Below, piece by piece: positions 1-7,873 of a DNA stretch of 29,541 nucleotides. The translations under genes were made by a program, and so were the position numbers. The first letter of the stretch is position 1; the number at the start of each line of letters is the position of its first letter. The stretch is from a virus, in IMG/VR virus record IMGVR_UViG_3300008459_000259, positions 1-29,541 of that record; one strand, 5' to 3'. Under the pieces are notes generated by a model. It worked only from the letters and a program-made list of their open reading frames with translations. It had not been told where the DNA came from and searched no databases.

Positions 1-43
1 CATCGGCTCTGTTATAGCCTTGGATGTTTTCAAATAAGTTCAT
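1..43 (-). CDS. Probable major capsid protein (gp23-type), N-terminal fragment only
   Basis: An ATG at 43 opens a frame that runs off the left edge. Only 14 codons are visible (MNLFENIQGYNRAD). It begins 11 nt after the scaffold stop codon, and the leader between them is AT-rich with no Shine-Dalgarno sequence. The identity is inferred from position. In T4 and its relatives the order is protease (21), scaffold (22), major capsid (23), and the first two are recognised immediately upstream here. The residues themselves are too few to show the HK97 capsid fold. The reading frame is directly visible; the product is synteny-based. Confidence 0.55.
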   Translation of the reverse strand, partial: MNLFENIQGYNRAD

Positions 44-54
44 GTTTTTAATAA

Positions 55-1128
55 TTAAGATTTTATAATTCCTGCAAGTTGTTTGAATCTGTTCATTTGT
101 TCGTTACCTTCGTTAATCACTTGTGTCTTCTTTACAGGAGCAGAAGCAAAGTTTTCAACTACAGGCTTTTTGGCTTTCACAACTGGTGAGTTGAATGACT
201 CACAAAGGGTTGCGTAGATTAGTTTTGTCTCACGAACGTTTTTAGCACGATCGAAAGTTTCAATGATCTTAACCTTTTGTGTTTCTGATAAACCATTCTT
301 TCTGAAGAGCTTGTTAACATAAAGCAACTTAGCGTTCAAAAGGTTTACTTCTGAGAGCTTTTCACGAAGATATTTAACGGCAGTGTAAGCCTCATTGAGC
401 TCTTCTTCCATTTTCTTCATCTTCTTACGCTCATCTAATACATCACCATGGCCACCTTTAGCAGCGTCCATTGCTTGATCAGGAGCTTTTTTATACTCTT
501 CATCGTCACCTTCTTTTAAAGCTTGGATAAGTTCGTCGAGATTAATTTCTTCATCCATCTCTTCTTTTTCTTCAGACTTCTCCATATCCATAGTTTCAGT
601 CTTCATTTCGTCCTCATCCTCTTCTTCGGCTTCACTAACCATTTCTTCATCTTCTTCAGTTTCTTCTTCTAACTGACGAAGTAATTCATCTAATTCAGCA
701 TCTTCATCACCCATTCCTTCTTCGTCACCCATTTCGTCTTCTTCACCTTCGATAGGTGTTACTTCGTACTGGGTTCCGTTAAGTGTAAATGTAGCAGTGT
801 CTCCACCTTCCATGTCTCCGAGATCTTCATCTCCCATGTCAAGATCATCACCACCCATTTCGTCTTCAGCACCTGCTTCTGGTTCTGCTTCAGCAATACC
901 AGCTAATTCTTTCATTCTCATAGAAGTTTCATCGGCAGTTTCAAGTGAAGTAGGATCCATATTTAAATCCTCCTCTTCCTCAGTACCCATCTCTTGCATG
1001 ATCTTGTTAGATAGCATTGATTGTAATTTTGGAGCGAACGCTTCTTCAAGTGCTATTTTGGCTTGGGCAAGTGCTGTTTCACGTACAGCTTTTGCATCAG
1101 CAATAGCATCTTTTAATAGTTTGTTCAT
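55..1128 (-). CDS. Prohead core scaffolding protein, gp22-type
   Basis: This 357-residue, extremely acidic protein lies between the protease cluster and the capsid start, where T4 encodes its scaffold gp22. The N-terminus (residues 1-45) is an alanine-rich helix with A-D-A-K and A-L-E-E-A-F segments, of a kind I associate with marine T4-like scaffolds. Residues about 49-215 are low-complexity Glu/Asp/Gly/Met sequence. Residues about 240-310 are a basic helical region, and the C-terminus ends in a short K-Q-L-A-G-I-I segment. An internal I-A-E/A site near residue 80 matches the (I/L)-x-E rule of gp21-type proteases, as expected for a core that is digested during head maturation. A terminator-like hairpin upstream suggests its own transcript start. 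The role is inferred from composition and synteny; no enzymatic motif is present. Confidence 0.8.
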   Translation of the reverse strand: MNKLLKDAIADAKAVRETALAQAKIALEEAFAPKLQSMLSNKIMQEMGTEEEEDLNMDPTSLETADETSMRMKELAGIAEAEPEAGAEDEMGGDDLDMGDEDLGDMEGGDTATFTLNGTQYEVTPIEGEEDEMGDEEGMGDEDAELDELLRQLEEETEEDEEMVSEAEEEDEDEMKTETMDMEKSEEKEEMDEEINLDELIQALKEGDDEEYKKAPDQAMDAAKGGHGDVLDERKKMKKMEEELNEAYTAVKYLREKLSEVNLLNAKLLYVNKLFRKNGLSETQKVKIIETFDRAKNVRETKLIYATLCESFNSPVVKAKKPVVENFASAPVKKTQVINEGNEQMNRFKQLAGIIKS

Positions 1129-1262
1129 TGTAATAAGTTGTTTGATTTCTACGACTATTTGAGCCGCAATGTGGATTATAATAACAAAAACGCTATATTA
1201 TGATAGCGTACTCACATATAAGTATAACACTTATTAAAAAATAGACAAATATAAGAAAAAAA
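1129..1262. other. 134-nt intergenic region upstream of the scaffold gene
   Basis: This is the longest non-coding gap in the window. Read on the minus strand it holds first a T/A-rich stretch, then a 7-bp hairpin with a T-rich tail (annotated separately), then a TATAAT-like hexamer at 1180-1175 with no convincing -35 box, then about 45 nt of leader up to the scaffold ATG. The arrangement looks like the end of one transcript and the start of a scaffold/capsid transcript. No clear Shine-Dalgarno sequence precedes the ATG. Confidence 0.5.
1181..1209 (-). terminator. Hairpin terminator before the scaffold gene
   Basis: On the minus strand ACGCTAT (1209-1203) pairs perfectly with ATAGCGT (1196-1190) around the 6-nt loop CATAAT, and is followed by TTTTGTTAT. 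The short stem with a U-rich tail fits an intrinsic terminator for the transcript that carries the protease and small head genes. Stem stability is modest, so partial read-through is likely. Confidence 0.6.
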
Positions 1263-1631
1263 TTATAATAAATCAGAAAAACTTACAAAAATTTCTGATT
1301 GATCTGGCATTTTTACTGTTAAACCTAGCTTTGTAACACCTACAACAGTACCCTTATTTCCTTGAAAAGATCTTTTATTGTATTTTCTAACTCTCGTTGG
1401 ATTGAAGCTAATTTCTATTGGTTTGCTTTCCGCTGTACCTTCTGTATCAGTTTCATCGCCACCTTCAGCGCCTCCCTCAGCATCTGCCTCTTCACCACTA
1501 GCATCTTCACCACCAGTAGCTGCAAATGGGTTTTCTGCCGCTCCTGCGTCATCTCCTCCAGCTGTTTCAGTGTCTTTTTCTTCATCAGCTTCTTTGAGTA
1601 CGTTTAATGGTATTAGTGATTTGAGTTTCAT
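1263..1631 (-). CDS. Small acidic head-region protein with MKLK leader
   Basis: This 122-residue protein starts with a basic hydrophobic leader (MKLKSLIPLNVLKEADEE) whose L-K-E/A matches the (I/L)-x-E cleavage rule of T4 gp21. Residues about 20-70 are an acidic Asp/Glu/Gly/Ala linker. Residues about 75-122 are basic then beta-rich (K-G-T-V-V-G-V-T), resembling a small KOW/SH3-like barrel, though this is only pattern-level. Its ATG overlaps the upstream stop as TAATG, so translation is probably coupled. It lies between protease and scaffold, where T4 encodes or borders its small core proteins (gp67, gp68), so a prohead core or internal head role is plausible. No homology-level identification is possible from the sequence alone. 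Confidence 0.75.
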   Translation of the reverse strand: MKLKSLIPLNVLKEADEEKDTETAGGDDAGAAENPFAATGGEDASGEEADAEGGAEGGDETDTEGTAESKPIEISFNPTRVRKYNKRSFQGNKGTVVGVTKLGLTVKMPDQSEIFVSFSDLL

Positions 1632-1837
1632 TACTTTAGTTCTTTTTCTTTTTCTTTAGCAAGTTTGGCTTGTAACTCTGCCTCCTTTGTTTTTAAAGGT
1701 GCCATTGACTTATTCATAGGCTCCAACTTCTTTTTTACAACATCTAACTCCTTTTGTACAGAAGCTGAATCTTCTGACATGATAGACTTTATCTCATTGC
1801 GTATTAAATTCCGCAATTCTGTTAGTTTAGAGTTCAT
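1631..1837 (-). CDS. Small coiled-coil head-region protein with LIRxEI leader
   Basis: This 68-residue protein starts with the leader MNSKLTELRNLIRNEIKSIM-S-E, an amphipathic helix of the L-R-x-x-I-R-x-E-I type also found in the genes at 8196-8471 and 7874-8194. The rest is a highly charged coiled coil (V-K-K-K-L-E, E-A-E-L-Q-A-K-L) ending in a Lys/Glu tail. It starts inside the last codons of the upstream gene (11-nt overlap), which suggests translational coupling. Its position in the protease-scaffold cluster and its size suggest a minor core or internal head protein. That role is inferred; I do not recognise a named family. Confidence 0.7.
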   Translation of the reverse strand: MNSKLTELRNLIRNEIKSIMSEDSASVQKELDVVKKKLEPMNKSMAPLKTKEAELQAKLAKEKEKELK

Positions 1838-2210
1838 AGTATCTGTTTAATGTGCTGCCAATTTCTTCGTATAATGCTTCTAATCTTTGTTGTAATTTAG
1901 AAACTTCGTGCACAGATTGATTAAATTGTTTTACATTCTCTCTCAACTGTTTCATATTTCTCTTGACTGTTATTTCATCAAACCACTCATCCGTCTCTTG
2001 CAGCATTATGTTTTCAGCTTTTTCAGTTAGACTTGATATAGCTTCTGCCACTTTTTTTAAATCAGCTGTTCTATAAATTACAGATTCGTATGCTGTAAAT
2101 TGCTTTACTTCTTCCAAAAAAGCTGCTTTATCAGACTTAGATGCTTTTGGTTGTTGTGTATCAAAATCTTCAAGTAGAGATTTTAATTTTATACCTTTAT
2201 TTGATTTCAT
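1827..2210 (-). CDS. Helical head-region protein with IKLKSLL leader
   Basis: This is a predicted 127-residue all-helical protein. I choose the ATG at 2210, which overlaps the protease stop as TGATG. A GTG one codon earlier (2213) could add one residue. The N-terminus reads M-K-S-N-K-G then IKLKSLLED, related to the MKLK leaders of neighbouring genes, with L-L-E/D as a possible gp21-type cleavage site near residue 15. The remainder is rich in heptad-like helices (K-Q-L-R-E-N-V-K-Q-F, L-Q-Q-R-L-E-A-L) and ends in Tyr-Tyr-Glu-Leu. It sits directly after the protease gene. A prohead core or internal protein role is inferred from position and leader; no catalytic motif is visible. Confidence 0.72.
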   Translation of the reverse strand: MKSNKGIKLKSLLEDFDTQQPKASKSDKAAFLEEVKQFTAYESVIYRTADLKKVAEAISSLTEKAENIMLQETDEWFDEITVKRNMKQLRENVKQFNQSVHEVSKLQQRLEALYEEIGSTLNRYYEL

Positions 2211-2812
2211 CACTGTAGTGTTATAATATCGTTAATAATCTGATTAACTTTTCCGTATTTCGATGCAATGTTATGAGTTACGCTTTCATTCACTGGATTC
2301 ATAAATGCTCCTTGAGTTGAAGGATTTGATACTAAATCCCAACATACGATAGTATAATCGTCTTGCACTTCTACTTTACCTTCACCAATAGACTTAACTG
2401 ATCCCATTCCTCTTGATGATATACCTAATCTTATTCCAGCTTTTAAAAGCTCCTTAGCTATGTTGCCGGAAGGTGTTGGTAGTATTTCAATCTTGCCCAT
2501 GAGATTGTTACCATCCCACCAAAGATCTAATACGTTATGAGATACATTTGCTAAGTTAACTACTGGACTTTCTGGATGATCTAATTCACCTAAAGCTCTT
2601 TTTTCTGATATGAAAACTTTTTTGTAGTTATCTGCCTCTCTTCTCAACACATCAGTTGGGTATGATCTATTGTTTTGGTTCAAAGAATCACAACGCTGCA
2701 TGACACCAGCTAGTATTAGCTTGCCGTCATTTTTTAGCATAGACTCATTGATCTGCTGCGGTGTAAGTTCAAATGCACCAACATAGTCAACTATAAGTCT
2801 TTTATTTTCCAT
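2210..2812 (-). CDS. Prohead core protease, gp21-type (200 aa)
   Basis: This is the maturation protease that digests the scaffold and trims head proteins before DNA packaging. Its length (200 aa) matches T4 gp21 (212 aa). Family blocks are visible in order: N-R-S-Y-P near residue 47; A-L-G-E-L-D-H-P near residue 75, with the probable catalytic His; a D-L-W-W-D-G-N block; and G-I-S-S-R-G-M-G-S-V near residue 130, with the probable catalytic Ser. T4 gp21 has corresponding N-K-R-L-Y-P, A-L-G-E-L-N-H-P and S-S-R-G-L-G-S blocks. It cuts after (I/L)-x-E in T4, and such sites occur in the leaders of several small proteins in this window. A TATTTATA motif lies 7 nt upstream of its ATG. Confidence 0.93.
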   Translation of the reverse strand: MENKRLIVDYVGAFELTPQQINESMLKNDGKLILAGVMQRCDSLNQNNRSYPTDVLRREADNYKKVFISEKRALGELDHPESPVVNLANVSHNVLDLWWDGNNLMGKIEILPTPSGNIAKELLKAGIRLGISSRGMGSVKSIGEGKVEVQDDYTIVCWDLVSNPSTQGAFMNPVNESVTHNIASKYGKVNQIINDIITLQ

Positions 2813-2819
2813 TTTTAAT

Positions 2820-2827
2820 TATAAATA
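2820..2827 (-). promoter_or_regulatory. TATTTATA motif upstream of the protease gene
   Basis: The sense strand reads CATATTTATAATTAAAAATG, so the box ends 7 nt before the start codon. It is one of eight near-identical boxes placed just before genes in this window. It is the reverse complement of the T4 late promoter box, and its function is unknown. Confidence 0.5.
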
Positions 2828-2832
2828 TGTTG

Positions 2833-3564
2833 CTATGATAATTTATTAATAATCTTTTGCACTATATCTTTATCATTTATAGTACCAACTACCTCACCCT
2901 TATCATCTTTAATGCTATTGTCAACGACATCAAATCCTATAGGTTCATTATTTACAAATACATCAAATCCATTACCATCCTCTGTCTTTTCGGCATCTAA
3001 CGCAAATGCTTGCAACTGAGTTATTATTCTATCAACTTTTGAGTCATTAAGCTGCTTTTCTATTTCTCTCAAGTTTGCAAATTTGCGAGTTTTTTGTGCA
3101 ACTTCGTTCATTCGCTTTGAAATCTTCAACAAAGCTTCATTGGTCTTTTTCCAGTGTGCTGTATCGTCTAAGTTTGACTCTAGTTTTAATTTATGGGCAT
3201 GTGATATTAATGTATTAATTTCTCTAAGTTTTCTATTAATATCAATGATGGATTCATTTACTTTTTGTATAGTAGACCTCGTTTCATCACTCTTAAACTC
3301 ATTATAATTAACCTCATGCAAATCTATTGAGTGTTTTCTAGTTTTAGGTGCCTTTTTATCATAAGCTGTTGCGTGTGATATTCTTTTTATATCAGTTGCA
3401 CCATCACCACCTTCCTCGCCAGTAAATGCAGCTGGTGTAAGAAAGCCTGGAACTCCAGCAGTTGTGCTGCCTTCATTCTTTAGCTTTTTAACTTTCTTAA
3501 CGTATTTCTTTATTTCGCTAAGCTCGTTACTTGTGAGCGCTTTCAAGTTCTTTTTTGAGTTCAT
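2833..3564 (-). CDS. Helical protein of unknown function between portal and protease
   Basis: This 243-residue protein has a Lys-rich N-terminal helix, a G-V-P-G-F-L-T-P-A-A-F-T-G segment near residue 37, a long central helical region (about residues 95-180) and a beta-rich C-terminus (about residues 195-235, with F-D-V-F-V-N-N-E-P). The start ATG lies 38 nt inside the upstream gene, the longest coding overlap I accept here. No nearby downstream Met offers a better start. Its place between portal and gp21-type protease corresponds to the T4 gp67/gp68 region, so a prohead core or neck role is possible. I recognise no enzyme motif and do not assign a function. Confidence 0.78.
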   Translation of the reverse strand: MNSKKNLKALTSNELSEIKKYVKKVKKLKNEGSTTAGVPGFLTPAAFTGEEGGDGATDIKRISHATAYDKKAPKTRKHSIDLHEVNYNEFKSDETRSTIQKVNESIIDINRKLREINTLISHAHKLKLESNLDDTAHWKKTNEALLKISKRMNEVAQKTRKFANLREIEKQLNDSKVDRIITQLQAFALDAEKTEDGNGFDVFVNNEPIGFDVVDNSIKDDKGEVVGTINDKDIVQKIINKLS

Positions 3565-4384
3565 GGTATAATAATAAAGAGAGTACGTTATTTTCTTGCA
3601 CAGTTTTAAGCTTTTTGTACTTATCTAATAAATTTGCTACCTCAACTAATTTAATCTTAATTACTTTGTCTTTTATTTTTTTAGAGGCTTTTTGTAAGTT
3701 TTCTTGTAAAGATAGTGCTTCTTTTTGGACGTACTCTCTTAGACTTGTTGTATTAGATACATTATTAATGTACTCTTTTAATATCTCTTTTTGTTTTAAT
3801 GATAAGTTTTTATATTTATCGTTAAACTTATCAACTAGTAACCTATAAGCAAGTAGCCTAACATCTTCGCTTTGGTTTCTGTACTCTTTTATAATAGTGT
3901 TATCTGCTGCTAGTTTTGGTTTTTTCTTATTGGTTATGTGCTCAATTATAGTAAATCTACTCTCAACTAATTCATGTGGGTTAATGAAGTTTGTACCTTC
4001 AAAGACACGATATATAGAAGCATATAGCTTATAGTCATTAAGTGATGTTTTGAACATCTCTTTAGCATCATAATGCCTACTTATTTCTCTAATAATATTA
4101 TACTTTTCCTCTTTGAGCTTTTTAATGTTTATCTTTTTGCGAGCATCCAACACTGCCTCTATTAAATAAGAAGCTTTATCAGTAGACTTGTAGCTCTCCT
4201 TAATGAGTGCTTGATACAATGCCAACTCTTTTGCTAAATTTGTATTAGAGTTAAAGTACTCTTTTACTATTTTAATAGCAGGTGAGTTATCAACACCTTT
4301 TACGGTATCAGATGCTATCTGCCTAGTTAGCAATTCAAATAAAATTGCTGTGTTTTTTATCTTAGAATGAGTTGACTTCTTCAT
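3527..4384 (-). CDS. Helical protein of unknown function downstream of the portal gene
   Basis: This 285-residue protein is basic and almost entirely alpha-helical by composition. It starts M-K-K-S-T-H-S-K-I-K-N-T and has an I-L-F-E-L-L-T-R-Q-I segment near residue 15. My recollection is that T4-like marine phages carry comparable proteins next to the portal gene, without an established function. The start follows an 18-nt perfect palindrome overlapping the portal stop codon. No transmembrane segment, signal peptide or catalytic motif is visible. A capsid-assembly role is inferred only from the packaging/head location. Confidence 0.8.
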   Translation of the reverse strand: MKKSTHSKIKNTAILFELLTRQIASDTVKGVDNSPAIKIVKEYFNSNTNLAKELALYQALIKESYKSTDKASYLIEAVLDARKKINIKKLKEEKYNIIREISRHYDAKEMFKTSLNDYKLYASIYRVFEGTNFINPHELVESRFTIIEHITNKKKPKLAADNTIIKEYRNQSEDVRLLAYRLLVDKFNDKYKNLSLKQKEILKEYINNVSNTTSLREYVQKEALSLQENLQKASKKIKDKVIKIKLVEVANLLDKYKKLKTVQENNVLSLLLYHELKKELESAHK

Positions 4385-4388
4385 ATGT

Positions 4389-4406
4389 AATAAATATATA
4401 TTTATT
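4389..4406 (-). promoter_or_regulatory. 18-nt palindrome containing the TATTTATT motif, overlapping the portal stop codon
   Basis: AATAAATATATATTTATT is a perfect palindrome spanning the portal stop codon (4402-4404) and ending 4 nt before the next start codon. Its half-sites resemble the TATTTATA box seen before seven other genes, here as TATTTATT in the sense direction and AATAAATA in the other. It may be a variant of that signal. Confidence 0.45.
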
Positions 4407-6228
4407 CATCTAATATACTTTTTTCATCAAGCAAACCTGTATTATCTTGCACTTTTTCTTCTGTTAACGTCTGTTTCATAGCTGCTGGTTTTTGACTACG
4501 AAAGTTAATTGCCTCTCTAACCCTTTCTGCGTCGCTTGTTTCATAAACTTTTCTATTTTCTTTGTTACCATGTGGATCCCATCCAAGCGGATGACTATGC
4601 GTACCATAAGTACCAGGCTCTTCAGGCCTACCTGCACCTGGCCAACCACCTTTTGGTATCCTTTCATTATATCCTGGAGGTACACCGCCATTGCCTTTGT
4701 ACAAGCTTGCTATGTCATGTGCTGTACCAAAGGATTGGCCTGTTTTCATTGGATCATTACCCTCAGTTTTTATCTGCTCTAATTGGAAGAAGTCTTTGTT
4801 ATCTTGAATCATTCTTTGCTGTTCAACTGTAAACTGTTCTGGTGACAAGTTAAATATCTTCTGGTATATCCACTCTTTACTAAAGAGCTTCTTTTCCATC
4901 ATATCACCCGCAAGTGTCATTTTAGCTGTCCACAATTCAATCTTCTCTTTCTCGTAAACAGTGGACGGAGCTGTGAATCCTAGTTCAAAGTCTACAACTT
5001 CCTCGTCGGTAAATCCTTGTGAGTATAAGTGTATAATAGCCATCTTGTATAGCTCGGAAACAATTATACGCTGTACTCTTTCAATTGTACGCGCAAATCT
5101 AAAATCCTGTGAAGCTAGCGTAGCCTTACCACTTATATCTTCTTCATAACCTAAATAAGCTTTTGGTATTTTGAGTGATCCAAGCAATCTACCTTTCAAG
5201 TATTCTATATCTTGTATACTATCAAAATTCAAACCACCTAAATTTTCAATCGATGTACCACTTTCACCACCACGTACAGGCAAGTAAAAGTCTTCCATCA
5301 TATTTTGAATATTGAATTTTAAGTTATATTGACCAGTTTCTGGATCCATGTATGGAACTTTTTTCATTTTGTTGACTGTAAGTTCCATAAAAGCTTCTAC
5401 CTCATTGGGTGGTATATTACCAATATCAATCTTAAATACACGCTTATCGGCTGCTCTCATAATACGGTGAATTAACATCGCATCTTCCATTAAAACAATC
5501 TGCTTCCACACCTTTCTTGATGGTTCAATAATAGATCTGCCGTATGGTAAAAAGTTTGTATCTGTTAGCAATCTAAAGTGAGCTATCTCATAGTTATCGT
5601 ATTCCTCACCCTGCTGGTTAATCGTAGCGTATCCACTGATTGCGGATACATCTCTTTTAAATCTAACTCTATGAGGATTATCTGGATCAAACATCTCCTC
5701 ACGTATCATCTCATATGCGGATATAGGTTCAACACCTATAATTCCAAACTTCTCTGCTATATTAAGTTTTAAGTAAAAATCGCCGTATTTGAGCAAGTTC
5801 CTTGTCCAAGGCCACATATTGAACTCTATGTTTAATATGTCATAGAAAAGGTTACGTAACACTTTATGTACCCTTTCGTTTTGAGATCTTATTGTAAGTA
5901 CATCGCCAAACTCATCTTTATTTGTACACTCATCTGCGTATATGTCTAGAGCTGACGCTATAATACTATCTGTATCCATTGCTTCGTAGTCTCTAAACAA
6001 CTCAATACGCGAGCTGTGCAGTAATTGACCTTGATAATAACTTAGACCTGGTACATTCTGATATACTCTAGACCATCTGTCAACTCTTCTATTTGTTTCA
6101 ATATTACCGGCTGATTGGATCCTATCTGTGTCAATAACCTTGAGCTGGTTACCACCGACATTTCTAATGATAACATCCGTCGAAAATAATCTTTTAAGCC
6201 TATTAAATAAACTATTAGGTTCGGCCAT
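4402..6228 (-). CDS. Portal vertex protein, gp20-type (608 aa)
   Basis: The portal forms the dodecameric ring at one capsid vertex through which DNA is packaged and to which the neck attaches. The N-terminus L-F-S-T-D-V-I-I-R followed by G-G-N-Q-L-K-V-I-D-T matches my recollection of marine T4-like portals. Further family-like blocks are I-A-S-A-L-D-I-Y-A-D-E-C-T near residue 90 and P-K-A-Y-L-G-Y-E near residue 355. It is longer than T4 gp20 (524 aa), with the excess in a Pro/Gly-rich segment (about residues 505-555, P-P-G-Y-N-E-R-I-P-K-G-G-W-P-G) and a charged C-terminal tail. It lies directly downstream of the terminase gene with a 34-nt gap holding a TATTTATA box. Identification rests on family blocks, length and synteny. 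Confidence 0.92.
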   Translation of the reverse strand: MAEPNSLFNRLKRLFSTDVIIRNVGGNQLKVIDTDRIQSAGNIETNRRVDRWSRVYQNVPGLSYYQGQLLHSSRIELFRDYEAMDTDSIIASALDIYADECTNKDEFGDVLTIRSQNERVHKVLRNLFYDILNIEFNMWPWTRNLLKYGDFYLKLNIAEKFGIIGVEPISAYEMIREEMFDPDNPHRVRFKRDVSAISGYATINQQGEEYDNYEIAHFRLLTDTNFLPYGRSIIEPSRKVWKQIVLMEDAMLIHRIMRAADKRVFKIDIGNIPPNEVEAFMELTVNKMKKVPYMDPETGQYNLKFNIQNMMEDFYLPVRGGESGTSIENLGGLNFDSIQDIEYLKGRLLGSLKIPKAYLGYEEDISGKATLASQDFRFARTIERVQRIIVSELYKMAIIHLYSQGFTDEEVVDFELGFTAPSTVYEKEKIELWTAKMTLAGDMMEKKLFSKEWIYQKIFNLSPEQFTVEQQRMIQDNKDFFQLEQIKTEGNDPMKTGQSFGTAHDIASLYKGNGGVPPGYNERIPKGGWPGAGRPEEPGTYGTHSHPLGWDPHGNKENRKVYETSDAERVREAINFRSQKPAAMKQTLTEEKVQDNTGLLDEKSILDE

Positions 6229-6240
6229 CTACGCTTTTTT

Positions 6241-6248
6241 TATAAATA
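6241..6248 (-). promoter_or_regulatory. TATTTATA motif upstream of the portal gene
   Basis: The sense strand reads AGTATATTTATAA followed by an A-rich stretch, and the box ends 12 nt before the portal ATG, in the 34-nt gap after the terminase stop. Same motif as at seven other starts. Confidence 0.5.
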
Positions 6249-6262
6249 TACTAAATTTTAAT

Positions 6263-7846
6263 TTACAAGAGCCAATTTAAATCTTCTTGTTTACCTTGTC
6301 TCGTATCCATCTTCCATGGATTATTTTCTGGTCTACCTCCAACTACAATAGACGGTGTTTGTCTAACAATATTTGATACTGCTGCTTTATTAATATCTAT
6401 ACCCATTTGACGCAGCTTTAATGCTGTATCTCTAACCCACAGACCTTCACAGTAGGCAAGTATCAAGTCATCGTTATAACCACTTTGTGCTTGTGCTTTA
6501 TCATTTTTCCATACAAATACCATCAACTCATCTATCAAACGCTTACTTCTAATAGTACCGCTTCCTTCTCTAATATATTGTTCCATTTTAGATACAGCAA
6601 GTGGTCTTATTCTAGGACTCATTGTAAATCCAGCTACCATATCAGTTCGACTTGCCATATCATATCCCTTCATTAAGAAACGATCTGTGTCAAACACATT
6701 TTCTTTGTACGAGTAGTATAAATTCTTATACTCTCTTTCTTGTATCTGTTGTATTGTTGCCCATCCAATATTTGCATTTTCAACTACTAGCAATGCATCA
6801 TTGTACTCAGTTGCTGCTAGCACAAGCATGTTACCAAAATCTCTAGTGCTAAGTTGACCTTTATATTCTGCAACCTGTACTGCTGATTCGACATCAATTA
6901 TATGAAAGGTTGAATAGTCACTACCATCACCTCTTGCAACGTCTGCTGCTACTATGTAGTTTTTAGAATAGTCAGGATGTTCCCAAATCCAATAGTTACC
7001 ATCAAATCCCTTTTTTTCAATTGGTTCTTTAACAGTCTTTTTTATTAATTCATTTAACAACACGGGTGATATAACAGTATTACCGGAAGTAGAAAAATCA
7101 CAATCACATTCCTGGGCTGCTAATCTTATACCTAATTCTACATCCTGTTTTTGTCTCCATGTGATGTCTCTTTCGGGATGTACTTGCCAAGGTAGTCTTA
7201 TTGTATTAAAATTATTCTCACCAGTTTCTGCCATGGTCCACATTTTGTGGAAAAAGTTACCGGTACCATTTGGTGTTGATAATAATACTGCTCTACCTCC
7301 AGTTGATAGTGTTTGTTGCAATGATGCCCATAACTCTTCTGCATTGTCGACGAAAGCTGCTTCGTCTATAATAACCAACGACAATGCTTCAGATCGACCA
7401 GATGTGCCTGTAGATGCTACAGCTTTTATTTGAGAGCCATTGACCAACCTAAGTGATAATTTATTATCCTCTGCTGATTTCATTTTTAGCCATGATGGTA
7501 AATTTTCATACATGACTCTAACCTTTGTTACTAGATTTTTAGATGTAGTTTGGTCAATCGCTACTACAAGTATGTTTTTGTCATTATTAAACAAAATCAT
7601 CCACAATGAGTATCCAGCTATTAGTGTAGATATACCTAGTTGTCGTGATTTTAATATAATATTTCTATCAAACTTGTTAAAAGAATCTATTGCATCTTCT
7701 TGATATGGATATAGTTGAAAAGGTATTTTACCTTTAGTTGGATGCTGAATAACGCAATACTTTTTCATAAAGTATGCGGGAGATAGTGCACATTTTTTGT
7801 ACTCTTCTCTAATAATTTCTTTAATAGACTTTTGCTGATCGCTCAT
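6263..7846 (-). CDS. Large terminase subunit, gp17-type (527 aa)
   Basis: This is the packaging motor ATPase and headful nuclease. The N-terminal ATPase has the P-loop region L-K-S-R-Q-L-G-I-S-T-L (residues 65-75), Walker B V-I-I-D-E-A-A-F (158-165) and the coupling motif L-L-S-T-P-N-G-T-G (188-196). The C-terminal RNase H-like nuclease shows acidic residues in V-A-A-D-V-A-R-G-D (D302), L-V-V-E-N-A-N (E356) and Y-N-D-D-L-I-L-A (D459/D460). The P-loop lysine sits upstream (K66) and the usual GK[ST] position has Ile, a variant known in terminases such as lambda gpA. The portal follows immediately. No tail sheath or tube genes lie between them, unlike T4. The start has no clear Shine-Dalgarno sequence. 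Confidence 0.95.
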   Translation of the reverse strand: MSDQQKSIKEIIREEYKKCALSPAYFMKKYCVIQHPTKGKIPFQLYPYQEDAIDSFNKFDRNIILKSRQLGISTLIAGYSLWMILFNNDKNILVVAIDQTTSKNLVTKVRVMYENLPSWLKMKSAEDNKLSLRLVNGSQIKAVASTGTSGRSEALSLVIIDEAAFVDNAEELWASLQQTLSTGGRAVLLSTPNGTGNFFHKMWTMAETGENNFNTIRLPWQVHPERDITWRQKQDVELGIRLAAQECDCDFSTSGNTVISPVLLNELIKKTVKEPIEKKGFDGNYWIWEHPDYSKNYIVAADVARGDGSDYSTFHIIDVESAVQVAEYKGQLSTRDFGNMLVLAATEYNDALLVVENANIGWATIQQIQEREYKNLYYSYKENVFDTDRFLMKGYDMASRTDMVAGFTMSPRIRPLAVSKMEQYIREGSGTIRSKRLIDELMVFVWKNDKAQAQSGYNDDLILAYCEGLWVRDTALKLRQMGIDINKAAVSNIVRQTPSIVVGGRPENNPWKMDTRQGKQEDLNWLL

Positions 7847-7873
7847 TGTCTTTATTGTAACCTAATAAGATAA

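Noticed and set aside
797-1162. Plus-strand open frame opposite the scaffold gene
   Set aside because: Ser/Pro/Ile low-complexity product is the complement of the acidic Glu/Asp codons of the scaffold. No start signal or neighbour on that strand.
4476-4691. Minus-strand 71-aa frame inside the portal gene
   Set aside because: It is an out-of-frame shadow of the Pro/Gly-rich portal C-terminus, with no start signal and no recognisable protein.
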